Shown here piece by piece: positions 26,839-36,000 of a DNA stretch of 62,238 bases. Origin of the DNA: Bacillota bacterium (GTDB taxonomy: Bacteria > Bacillota > Clostridia > Clostridiales > Clostridiaceae); contig JAEXLD010000006.1 of the NCBI GenBank assembly GCA_023445445.1, positions 1 through 62,238 of the forward strand, written 5' to 3'. Numbering within the stretch: the first letter of the stretch is position 1; the number at the start of each line of letters is the position of its first letter. The notes beneath the pieces are model-generated. The model ran no database searches. It was not told the DNA's origin and saw nothing but the letters and a program-made list of their open reading frames with translations. Position numbers and translations under genes: made by a program.

Positions 26839-27885
26839 TTAATTATCCCAACCTAAAAGTTTTCTTTCCAAGTCAGCATAATCATAATCTCGACCCTTAA
26901 AGTTATCAAACCTTAGTTTTTTAGGATTTCCATAAGAGTTATTAGGTGAATAGTTGCTATTAGAGCCTTCCCTTGGAATAATCTTTTGATTTAAATATAC
27001 TTCAAACTTATCTCCAAACAAAGTAAAGGGTGTTAAGTATTGCTCAAAGATAGTATTCTTCCACTCCTTCACCTTTTTATCAATAACAGTTATAAAATTC
27101 TCAATGGTAAAGCCTTCGGTTAGTCTAGCCTTAACTAAGTTTATAGTCTTTGTATTACTTACTTTATACATTACACCAACCTTAGAATTTAAATAATTAA
27201 TTATATTACTTATATTTTCTTTTATATTATTATATATATTAGTTACTTTAGTAGATGAATTATTTAATAGATGAGTCTTTGTTGAACATTTTTCTGCATA
27301 GCCTTTGTGATTATTTTGGGATACCCTCTCTTCATTATTATCATTACCCTCTTCAAAATCATAAAAATTACCACCCCCTTGTATATTATTATAAGCACTC
27401 TCTTCATTATTAATAACTTCATCCTCATGCTCATAATTTGTATCCTCATTATAAGAAGATTCTAAAGCTTCACTTTTACTATTATCTTTATTTAAGTTAT
27501 TAGCTTGTCCACCAATCTTTCTATATTTACTATTAGAGTTATTATTATAATGGTCATTAGTATATAATAATTCCTTATATTTATCCCCTATTGCATAATA
27601 AGAAAAGGTTCCACCTTCCTTTTTAGTGTAATGAGATAAAATACCTAAGTCCCTTAGCTTTAACATTCTCATCATAATAGTTCTTTTTCCTAAACCTAAG
27701 AAAGGTAATTCATTTTCTATATTTTGATAGCTAATCCAATAATACTTAACTCCATCTATTACTTCATAGTTCATCCTGCCACTTTTTCTGAAATCATCAA
27801 AGAACCTAAGGATAGTAATATCCTTAACATCTAAATTTAACTCCATAATTTTTTTAACTGAATACCCTAAAAATGAAAATTGCAT
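26839..27885 (-). CDS. Phage-type replication protein: winged helix plus Phg_2220_C-like C-terminus
   Basis: A 348-residue protein. Residues ~15-105 form a winged-helix domain (YYWISYQNIENELPFLGLGKRT, with LKLRDLGILSHY as wing) like phage replication initiators. A low-complexity Asn/Glu-rich linker follows. Residues ~225-305 match the conserved C-terminal domain of phage replisome organisers: IINYLNSKVGVMYK, then ARLTEGFTIENFITVIDKK, then YLTPFTLFGDKFEVYLNQ. These proteins recruit helicase at phage origins. No other phage genes are near, so this is a solitary relic or a domesticated copy. Its leader is one copy of the 81-bp direct repeat; GGAGG lies 9 bases before the ATG. Confidence 0.75.
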   Translation of the reverse strand: MQFSFLGYSVKKIMELNLDVKDITILRFFDDFRKSGRMNYEVIDGVKYYWISYQNIENELPFLGLGKRTIMMRMLKLRDLGILSHYTKKEGGTFSYYAIGDKYKELLYTNDHYNNNSNSKYRKIGGQANNLNKDNSKSEALESSYNEDTNYEHEDEVINNEESAYNNIQGGGNFYDFEEGNDNNEERVSQNNHKGYAEKCSTKTHLLNNSSTKVTNIYNNIKENISNIINYLNSKVGVMYKVSNTKTINLVKARLTEGFTIENFITVIDKKVKEWKNTIFEQYLTPFTLFGDKFEVYLNQKIIPREGSNSNYSPNNSYGNPKKLRFDNFKGRDYDYADLERKLLGWDN

Positions 27886-27964
27886 ATTTAATAACCTCCA
27901 TAATTCTTAATCTTGAATAACCTGTCATTAAATAAATACCCTCTTTAGGATAAAATTGAGAAAA
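27884..27964. repeat. 81-bp direct repeat, copy 1
   Basis: Matches 38,853-38,933 at 78 of 81 positions in the same orientation. It covers the leader and ribosome site of the phage-type gene and contains two AATAACCT octamers 26 bases apart (27,890 and 27,916). A 24-codon overlapping upstream ORF beginning MTGYSRLR starts at 27,928 on the minus strand. The two copies bracket the 28.0-38.9 kb island. Confidence 0.95.
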
Positions 27965-27971
27965 AATTAAT

Positions 27972-28007
27972 AAAAAAACTTCAAAAGTTAATAAACTCTT
28001 GAAGTTT
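27972..28007 (-). terminator. Terminator of the putative defence operon
   Basis: On the minus strand AAACTTCAA pairs with TTGAAGTTT around a ~14-base loop that may pair further, followed by a T7 tract. It lies 54 bases after the stop codon of the small last gene. Confidence 0.8.
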
Positions 28008-28060
28008 CAATATTTCATATGCATATTTAAATTGGATTACTTACTAATAAATTTATTCTA

Positions 28061-28456
28061 TTATTCATAAAACATTACTAAAGCAAAATTTTTCTTAATT
28101 GATATTCGTAAAAAACTAATTAACTTTGAATAGTCTTCTTTTTCTTCTTTCAACTTATTTATTAACAACTCTACTTGCTCATTATTCAAATAACTTCTAT
28201 TTAGTAGCTCTCTTATAGTATTCTCTTCATGAAATTTATCCTTAATTTCACTAATATCTACATCATCTAAATAATCAAAGGTATTTTCTTTTAATAGCTC
28301 ACCTATATAATACTTACACTCTTTAATATTTTTTTCTAATTCCTTATCATTTTCTTTACCAGAGAAATATTTCTTTGCTAGCAATTTATTATATATCTTT
28401 ACTTTTTTATTAAACTCTTCTATTGCATCAGGATTTAATAAATATATTCTCTTCAT
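28061..28456 (-). CDS. Small helical protein, last gene of the defence-like operon
   Basis: Start chosen at ATG 28,454-28,456 with GGAGGAAG just upstream; an ATG 7 codons earlier lacks a site. The 131 residues are charged and helical (KVKIYNKLLAKKYF, NEQVELLINKLKEEKEDY), with no membrane segment or known motif. It overlaps the end of the nuclease-like gene (its ribosome site lies over that stop), so the two are translated together. Function is unrecognised; a regulatory or inhibitory partner of the nuclease is one option. Confidence 0.55.
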   Translation of the reverse strand: MKRIYLLNPDAIEEFNKKVKIYNKLLAKKYFSGKENDKELEKNIKECKYYIGELLKENTFDYLDDVDISEIKDKFHEENTIRELLNRSYLNNEQVELLINKLKEEKEDYSKLISFLRISIKKNFALVMFYE

Positions 28457-28467
28457 AATTCTTCCTC

Positions 28468-29328
28468 CTACATACAATCCTTAACTTTATTGTCTATATC
28501 TTCAGCTGTTATTTCTAAAACCACTAACTCAGTTCCTACTTCTTTTAGATGTTTTTCAAAGTTAGCTCTTTTTTCCTCATTAACTTCTTTATAATCAGCT
28601 GATACAACTATCACTGACTTATATCCATTTTCAGATTCTTTACCTGCATTATGATGTCCCTCAATTTGTTTTTTCATATGGTTATCTATTTGATCTACCA
28701 TATATTTTTTATTCCCTATTTTACTTTCTATATATAAATCTTCTCCATTTTTTACTTCAATATTACCTACAGTAAAATCTTTTTTCGCATCTCTGCATGT
28801 AATATCAATTTTTGTCTTTCCCTGAGAAGTTTCTTTTTGTATTTCAACATCACTTATTTCTGTAAATTTTTCTTCTAATGATTCTTTTATTATTGCTTCT
28901 ACCAAATGACCTTTAAACATCTTAATTTGTTGTTTTAAGTCCTTTTCTAATTTTTCCTTTTCTTCGCCAAGTGCATTTTCTAAATTTTGCATTCTATCTT
29001 CAATACTATTTAACATATTATCTACTTTAGGATATTTTTCTCGTATCTCTTCTAATCTTTCACTATCCATTTTTTCTAAATCATTTTCAATAAAATTTAA
29101 AGATTCTCCAAGATCTATGATGTCTTTTTCATTTATTTTCTCCTTAAAATTAAAAGTACTCTCAATATAATCTTTAACCTTATTAACATCAATTGGAGAC
29201 TTAAGAATATTAGATAACTCTGTTATTTTAGATGCATCTTCTCTATAAATAGGCTTTTCTAAAACCTTATCTAGGGTTTCATAATTCCAAGTTTTTTCTT
29301 TTTCAAAAGCTTTATTACTTAACTCCAT
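28468..29328 (-). CDS. Putative PD-(D/E)XK-fold nuclease
   Basis: Start chosen at ATG 29,326-29,328, which overlaps the HerA stop (TGATG) and has AGAGG upstream; a TTG 12 codons earlier is less likely. Residues ~1-140 are helical with coiled-coil segments. Residues ~145-285 fit a restriction-endonuclease fold: GHLVEAIIKESLEEKF helix with Glu, KTKIDITCRD with Asp near 171, YIESKIGNKKY giving ExK near 198, then QIDNHMKKQIEGH. The pairing with a HerA-type ATPase parallels known NurA-HerA and DUF4297-HerA couples. The nuclease assignment is motif-based and not certain. Confidence 0.6.
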   Translation of the reverse strand: MELSNKAFEKEKTWNYETLDKVLEKPIYREDASKITELSNILKSPIDVNKVKDYIESTFNFKEKINEKDIIDLGESLNFIENDLEKMDSERLEEIREKYPKVDNMLNSIEDRMQNLENALGEEKEKLEKDLKQQIKMFKGHLVEAIIKESLEEKFTEISDVEIQKETSQGKTKIDITCRDAKKDFTVGNIEVKNGEDLYIESKIGNKKYMVDQIDNHMKKQIEGHHNAGKESENGYKSVIVVSADYKEVNEEKRANFEKHLKEVGTELVVLEITAEDIDNKVKDCM

Positions 29329-32300
29329 CAAAATATTCCTCTCCCCTTCATCATATCTACCCAACCATTTAGAATTGACTTTTCTTCTAATTCTCCTTCA
29401 TAGGCTTTGTAAACTAAAATATGTCTTATTAAATCAATACTATATTCATATTCTAAATTAAACATTTCATTGATTTGCATAAATAACTCTCTATTTAACT
29501 CATCAATACTTTCAGATAATGTAATAACTCTTTCAAAGGATTTTCCATTTGCTATTTCATATACTAATCTTGATAGATTAATTGAATTAATTTCTCCAAA
29601 TATAGCTGGTGTTTCTCCTTGAACTAGTTCATCAATTGTTTCAACCAATACTTTTTGTATATCATTTTTAGGAATATTTTCTTTTATATATTCTATTAAT
29701 TTCTCTCCTTCTTTGATTGATATACTTTTTTTCTCTCCAGTTGTTTTACTTAATAAAAGCTCTATTAATTTCTTTTTACTATTTATTAATTCTTCATACC
29801 CTTTTGAGTTAGGTATAAAATTGGCTTTCCCATCAAATTTATCAATCTTGCATAATACAGGCTCTAACCAGTTATTTTGAAAAATTACCCCTACACCTTT
29901 TCTTAACCTAGAAACCTCAAATATTTGTTCATCTGTCATAAGTATAGATTTACCAACAAGCCTCCTATCACTTTCATCTGGTAATCTTAAGGCAATCTTT
30001 GTATTAGTATTTCTAATTGCAGATTCATCTAGACTCATAGGAGCTTGATCTACAATAACAAACCCTTCACCAAAAGCTCTCATCTCAGCTATTCCATTTG
30101 ATATCATCTCTACTGATTTTTGTTGTATATTGCTACCTTCAGAACTTCCTTGGGTAGATTTTTTTAATAAGTTATGTGCTTCTTCAATAACTGTTAAGTG
30201 CTTTAATTCATTTGAAAATTCACTTTTATCAAGTCTTTCTTCATATAGCTTTAAAAATACTACACCCATTATAAGTGACTTAGTTTCTAATGATCCAACT
30301 CTACTCAAATCTAAAATAACATTAGAGTTAAATAATTCATTACTACTAATTTCATTTCCCTTAAAAATATTTCCTACTAATCCTGTAGTTAAACTCTTTA
30401 CCCTTGTAACTAGTGAACCTATATAATTACTTTTTACTTCTTCTGAATATGCTGATTTAGTAATTAATTGTGGCAATACTTCTAAAAGCACACTAAATGT
30501 AGGGTATTCATTTTTAGGATTAATTGAGTATTCTAAATTCCACCCTACCCTTTCATATGAAATCTCTACTGCTTCTTTTAATATTGCAGGCATTGCAGCA
30601 TATAATGGCCAACATGCACTAAATATTTCTATTAATCTATCTATATGTTCTAATACATGTATATTAGATGGAAAACTAAAAGGATTTACCTTTAAAATCT
30701 CTGAAATTAAAGGATTACTTCCATAAACTTTAAAAGAATCTTTTTCACCAAAAAAATCCTTATATTCTCCCTTAGCAGGTTCAATTATTAATACCTTAGC
30801 ACCTTTATTTATAACTTCATTTATTAACTTACATGTAGCATTAGTTTTTCCTGACCCTGTTGAACCAGTAATAAAAGTATGCATTGTTAAGTCATTAAAA
30901 TCTATTTCAACTCTTCTGCTCTCCGCAGCTCCCATATGAAATATATTTCCTAAATTAATTTTCTTACCCCTTGTATCATCATAAGTGCAAATATTTCTTG
31001 CAAAAGGAGTAAACATCATAGACGGTACCCCTGGCACTGACTTATATGGAAAACCTGTTCCAAATGCTAGTTCTCTACAACTAATTACAGTGCTAGGAGT
31101 TATTTCTACCCCACTATTATCAATAAAAATTGGATGCTCCATTCTTTTTAAGTAATTTACCACTTCTATATAGCTATCATTATCATTATTCCAAATGTTA
31201 ATAAAGTTATTTTCTAATCCTGATGCTTCACCTTTAACTATTCCTGTATATGTAGAAGCTGCTCTTAGTGCAATATCTTCTGACATACATAAAAAGTATG
31301 CTCCAAACCTTGCCATTCCAATATCCTCCGATGAAGATATTCTATTTAGCATGTTATCTACTCTCTCCAATAGAGCCAAAATATTTTTATTTTCACTTTT
31401 AAAGGAATATGTTTTACTTCCACCAGTAGTCTTAGTATTACTATCAGTAACATTTTCACTAGTTCCCTTTTGCTTACCTAGTGAATTGGCTGTGCTTTCT
31501 GATGTAGTTTTTCCTCTAGCAGTTGAGTGACTATAATTTGCTGATACATTAGTTGATGATCCAACTTTTAAACTCCCAAATCCAATTCCTGAATGGAATC
31601 CTACACTTACACTTCCCCCTACTGTATCAGTTTTAGTTATACTATCGCTAGTCCCATTTGTTTTAGTAACTGTATCTGTTACGCTTTCAGTAATACCTTT
31701 AGATAAACTTTTAGTTACTGAATCACTTTCATTTTCATTAAAAGAAAAATCAGTTTCTTTAAAAGGAGATAATAAAGTATACACATCCTCTAAACTATTT
31801 CTAATTTCCTTAATTGTATTTGTATCTAGAAACTTAGAAATAAATAAGGCAGTGTACTGTTCTCCTAACATTGAATCTATAAATTTTTCAATTCCTTGAA
31901 TATTCATCTCAAGATTTTCTTTCTTTTCTCTTGGAACTACAACTACTGAAGATATACTATTAATCTTTTCATAGTTAAATATCTTATGATTTATAGTATT
32001 TTCTATATCATCCTGAAAAATGTTTTCTATTTCAATTCCTGGAAAATTTCCTTTTAACCCATTAAATAATGTATCTTTACCTAAAGCTGTATCTCTACTA
32101 CTTTTAATAATATAGTAAATCTCTATATTATTTCCATCACTATTAACTACATATCCATATGTACAACCAATATTACATAAAGCTGTTAATACTGATGTCA
32201 GCTTTTCTACATCCTTTTCCTCTTCAGAATATACAAACTTCTTTAATTTCAATATCCTTAAGCCATTAAAAATATAATTATTTTTTTCATATATTTCTTT

Positions 32301-32408
32301 TACTGGTAAATTACTTATATTTTGAAGATAGTTTTTATATAAATACCTTTCACTAAGCATAAGAGCTTCAATTAATTCATCTTCAGTTCTCACATCTTCA
32401 TTACTCAT
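29328..32408 (-). CDS. HerA/FtsK-like ATPase with Ser/Thr-rich insertion
   Basis: A 1,026-residue protein of the HerA (DUF87) translocase family. The N-terminal ~215 residues form an alpha/beta region. Residues ~219-336 are a Ser/Thr/Gly-rich low-complexity insertion (SKGITESVTDTVTKTNG, SHSTARGKTTSESTANS). The ATPase core follows: Walker A GSTGSGKTN near 515, IIEPAKGEYKDFF, Walker B VIEEAHNLL near 741, and the arginine-rich IRNTNTKIALRLPDESDRR. HerA proteins are hexameric DNA pumps that pair with nucleases in repair and phage defence. The next gene, overlapping by one base, encodes a PD-(D/E)XK-like protein. Its own ribosome site is weak; the ATG overlaps the -1 frame stop from the previous gene (ATGAGTAA). 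Confidence 0.85.
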   Translation of the reverse strand: MSNEDVRTEDELIEALMLSERYLYKNYLQNISNLPVKEIYEKNNYIFNGLRILKLKKFVYSEEEKDVEKLTSVLTALCNIGCTYGYVVNSDGNNIEIYYIIKSSRDTALGKDTLFNGLKGNFPGIEIENIFQDDIENTINHKIFNYEKINSISSVVVVPREKKENLEMNIQGIEKFIDSMLGEQYTALFISKFLDTNTIKEIRNSLEDVYTLLSPFKETDFSFNENESDSVTKSLSKGITESVTDTVTKTNGTSDSITKTDTVGGSVSVGFHSGIGFGSLKVGSSTNVSANYSHSTARGKTTSESTANSLGKQKGTSENVTDSNTKTTGGSKTYSFKSENKNILALLERVDNMLNRISSSEDIGMARFGAYFLCMSEDIALRAASTYTGIVKGEASGLENNFINIWNNDNDSYIEVVNYLKRMEHPIFIDNSGVEITPSTVISCRELAFGTGFPYKSVPGVPSMMFTPFARNICTYDDTRGKKINLGNIFHMGAAESRRVEIDFNDLTMHTFITGSTGSGKTNATCKLINEVINKGAKVLIIEPAKGEYKDFFGEKDSFKVYGSNPLISEILKVNPFSFPSNIHVLEHIDRLIEIFSACWPLYAAMPAILKEAVEISYERVGWNLEYSINPKNEYPTFSVLLEVLPQLITKSAYSEEVKSNYIGSLVTRVKSLTTGLVGNIFKGNEISSNELFNSNVILDLSRVGSLETKSLIMGVVFLKLYEERLDKSEFSNELKHLTVIEEAHNLLKKSTQGSSEGSNIQQKSVEMISNGIAEMRAFGEGFVIVDQAPMSLDESAIRNTNTKIALRLPDESDRRLVGKSILMTDEQIFEVSRLRKGVGVIFQNNWLEPVLCKIDKFDGKANFIPNSKGYEELINSKKKLIELLLSKTTGEKKSISIKEGEKLIEYIKENIPKNDIQKVLVETIDELVQGETPAIFGEINSINLSRLVYEIANGKSFERVITLSESIDELNRELFMQINEMFNLEYEYSIDLIRHILVYKAYEGELEEKSILNGWVDMMKGRGIF

Positions 32409-32700
32409 TATTACTCACACCATTCCTTATACCTATCTGGGCTTTTCCAGTAAGTTTCTTTTTATAAAAATTTCTATTTATATTATTGCTTTCTTTATCT
32501 AATAAAATATTTTCAGTTGTTATTATACTTTCTAATCTTACTTTATCTTCTTTTTCTTTATCTTCAGTTTCTTTTACCTGATTTTCATTTCTTACTTCAT
32601 CACAAGCATAACTATGACAGCTACAAGAATTATTGTTATTATAGCTATTGGTAATATTAAGCTGCTGCTTTTCTTCTTTCGCACCTGAATTGAATTTCTC
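32401..32700 (-). CDS. -1 frame extension of tail-anchored protein B (candidate frameshift product)
   Basis: A 99-codon open frame begins at the slippery site of the gene at 32,592-33,074 and ends in TAA at 32,401-32,403, overlapping the HerA start as ATGAGTAA. It contains no ATG, and no GTG or TTG until near its end, so it can be reached only by frameshifting or slippage. The peptide is hydrophilic: EKFNSGAKEEKQQL, then an Asn- and Cys-rich part, then QVKETEDKEKEDKVRLE and a basic end. Sixty-three of the codons lie beyond the zero-frame stop, in what would otherwise be a 183-bp gap. The product would be ~224 residues without the membrane tail. Expression is unproven. Confidence 0.45.
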   Translation of the reverse strand, partial: EKFNSGAKEEKQQLNITNSYNNNNSCSCHSYACDEVRNENQVKETEDKEKEDKVRLESIITTENILLDKESNNINRNFYKKKLTGKAQIGIRNGVSNNE

Positions 32701-33074
32701 TTTTTTTTTTCAATTTCTCCTACTTTTATGTCACTAATATTTGCTTGTCTATTAGTTTTATCAACAATATTTTCCACTTCTAAATAATTAGCAACATCTA
32801 AAGCATGTAAATACCTTTCCTTAGAAAAATTAAATGTAAGATCTGTATTTAAATCAATTAAATACTCTTTATTATAACTTTCTTTATTCTTATTTATTTC
32901 TCCATTATCATGTGTATCAAAAACGCCTTCAATTTTACTAAATTCTTTTACACATTCTTTTATTGTAGTTATATCATCTGCATTCCATAATAAACAATTA
33001 TTTAAAAATGCTCTCATATCTTTAGAATCCTTGGATAATAATAATTCATTTATATCATTTTTATCTACCTTCAC
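32592..33074 (-). CDS. C-tail-anchored protein B (paralogue of 36,315-36,797)
   Basis: A 160-residue protein with a GTG start and AGAGG 7 bases upstream. The cytosolic part ends in a basic patch, and the last ~22 residues are a membrane helix (LILPIAIITIILVAVIVMLV), giving a tail-anchored topology. It shares the block DLNTDLTFNFSKER and an FD-HD motif with the protein encoded on the other side of the dynamin gene, so the two are paralogues and probably partners of the GTPase. Codons 122-125 form an A10-G run holding a canonical -1 slippery heptamer. Function unknown. Confidence 0.65.
   Translation of the reverse strand: MKVDKNDINELLLSKDSKDMRAFLNNCLLWNADDITTIKECVKEFSKIEGVFDTHDNGEINKNKESYNKEYLIDLNTDLTFNFSKERYLHALDVANYLEVENIVDKTNRQANISDIKVGEIEKKKRNSIQVRKKKSSSLILPIAIITIILVAVIVMLVMK
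32700..32721 (-). promoter_or_regulatory. Candidate programmed -1 frameshift signal
   Basis: On the minus strand the zero-frame codons GAA AAA AAA AAG place the heptamer A AAA AAG (32,700-32,706) in the exact X XXY YYZ register. AGGAG (32,717-32,721) ends 10 bases upstream, the spacing of the stimulatory Shine-Dalgarno element in E. coli dnaX. I see no strong downstream hairpin. The A10 run would also permit transcriptional slippage. Confidence 0.55.
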
Positions 33075-33085
33075 CCTTACACCTC

Positions 33086-36000
33086 TTAAATTGTCAATAT
33101 TTTTTCTAATTTTTCATTTATAACTTCAATGGTATTAAGTTTATCATTTTCAATTGTTATAGCTACTTCCATTTCAGCCTTATTATCTATAACTTCTTTT
33201 AAACTATTAAGCTTGTTATCAATATTTAAATTCAGCTTATCTAGATTTGAAATTAATATTTCTTTTGCCTTTTCTTTATGCTTTTCAATTGATTCTGTCA
33301 TAGATCTTATACTTCCATCTAATTCCTTAAATATACTTGTTGTAAACTTAAGTATTTCTTTTATCTCAATTACTTCAATATTTCTTTTTCTATATACCTC
33401 TACATACTTAGGCTTCCAAAACTTTAATTTTCCAAAAAAACCTTGTTTTTCTGAGTTAAGTACATATTCAGTGTAGCTTTCACTTTTATTAATAGTATTT
33501 TTTTTAATAAATACCTTATAATCAGGTACAGAACTTTTTACATACTCATTTAACATATTATCTTTACAGCTTAATATATTTATAAAACCTTCTAATTTAT
33601 TTTTATATTCTTGTATTACTTTTTCACCAACTTCATAAATTCCATACTGAATAAATCTATCAAATTCACTTTGTAAATCTATAGTAATATCTTCATATTT
33701 TTTCATAAGTTCTTTCATATATCTTTCAGCTTCTATTTTCTTAACACATTGAATTCCGCTTATACTTTCCACATTCATATTTTTCGCATTTTTTTCTAGC
33801 TTACTAAGATTTATATGTACTCTGTTTACTGCTAGTCTAAAAGTATCTTTAAATTTCATATTATTAATATCATTTTTAAAATCTTCTCTAACATCATTTT
33901 CATTTAAGAAATTCTTGATTTTAATAATATTTTCTTCTAGCTCCTTCATTTCTTCTTCTTTCATTTGTATTTGATTTTTTATATTTTTTAAAATGTTCTT
34001 TTCTTTAATAATCTTAGAACAATCTTCAATACTATTTCTTACTAAGCTAATATTTTTATATTTATTTGTTAATTCTTTTATTGTAAGCTCTAAACCTAAT
34101 ATTCCTGAAGTAACTAAAACTTGTTGATTTCCTTTAGCTCCTTCAGCTATTCTCTCTATCTCAGTTCTTACTTTTAGAGATAAGTCACTTTCTAAATAAA
34201 ATTTATATGTACCTCTTGATGCTTTTCTTGTAATTAAAAATAGATCATCTTCCTGGTCTTCAGATAATTTAACTCCATTATCATCTAATCTACTTAATAA
34301 CGCATTTTCAGCTGCAATAAAGTGAATATTGGGATTTTCAATTCCATATTCTTTTAACTTTCTTTTTACATCTTCCTTTATTTTACTTATACTATCTTCA
34401 CTTTTAAAATCATCTGCTTTATTAATAGCAAATATAAATCTTTCTTCATCTACTTTTCCATCACGCTTAGTTTCATCTGCTATTACTTCAATTAAATATG
34501 CCTCATCATCAGTAAGTAATTTTGAGCCATCCAAAATAAAAAGTATTATAGGCTTGTCCCCTGACTTTATATACTCCATAGTTCTCTTTTTATGAGTTCC
34601 ATTTAATGAATTATTTGGTCCTGGTGTATCAATTAATTGAAGGTTTTTAATTTCATTTAAAGCTTTTATATTCCCTTCAATCTCTATCTCCTTTATGCCT
34701 TCTTTATCATTTAAACTCTTCATATCTTCAATATTTATAACTTTGTTTTCTTCAACTCCATCTATAGATATTAATTTAAACTCTTTTATATCTCTGTTAC
34801 TAATTGTTACTATTTTTGAAGTACATGCTCCACTTTTTGATGGCATAATTTTTTCTGCTATCATTGAGTTTATTAAAGTTGATTTTCCTGAGCTCATAGT
34901 TGCTATAACAGCTACTTTTACTGGATTATTTAATTCCTTATAAACTCCATTAATTAGTTCTTCATCTCTTAATTCAGAAATATTAGAGTTTAACATAGTA
35001 ACTACTAAATCTTCTATTTCTTTTCTCTTATCTAAAATGTCTACTACTTTATCTTCTATAACACTAATTTCTGTATTATACTTTTCATTATACAGTTTAA
35101 CTAGCTCAGTAATATCCTGAAAATCATATCTTGTTCCATAAAATTCTATTATTAATAATTTATTATTTAATTCATCTACTAAGTCAGTTAGAAATGATTC
35201 TCCTAATTCATATGCATATAAATTCCTATATTTCAAAAGTTTGCTTTTATTGCAAATTTCACCATCTACTTCAATTAAATTTTCTTTTTTATATGGATTA
35301 CATTTTAATTTTACTTTCATTTTATTACTTATTGACCTTTCCATATGTATTTTATTTACTATATCTATTAAAGTTAGCTCTAATCCTAAAAATCCTGATT
35401 TTAACTTAATAAGTTCATTTGCTTCTACTTTGCTTTCCTTATCTTCTATTTTTCTTTTTATATTATTTGTCACGTCACTACTTTTATAAAAAGATTTTCT
35501 CTTTATCTTTCTTTCAAAAGATAGTAATTCATCTTCTTGATCCATTGTTAAAGTATAATTAAATTCTTTCATTATACTTAAAAATGCATAATAAGCAGAA
35601 ATAAACTGAACTTTGGGACTTTTTATACCATAACTTTTAATCTTATCTACAACATTTTTCTTTATTAATTCAATATTATCCTCGCCTTTGAAATCATCAG
35701 ATTTATTTACTACAAATATAATATTATTTTCATCTATTTTACCTGATGTTTCTTCAATAACCTTTTGAAGTAAATAATCTTCATCATCTGTTAATAATTT
35801 TGATCCATCTAAAACAAATAGTATTATATCTACTAAATTTTTTTGTAGAAAATCCATTGTTGTTTCTTTATGCCTAAGATTTAATGAGTTATTAGGTCCT
35901 GGTGTATCTATTAATTGGATGTTTTTAAACCTATTAAAAGAATTTACTTTTCCTTCAATTGTTACTTCATTAATATTTTCATCAATATTAATCTCCTTTA

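Noticed and set aside
32409..32591. Reading the gap before the HerA gene as non-coding
   Set aside because: The minus strand stays open here in one frame from the slippery site to the HerA start, so it is reported as a candidate frameshift extension instead.
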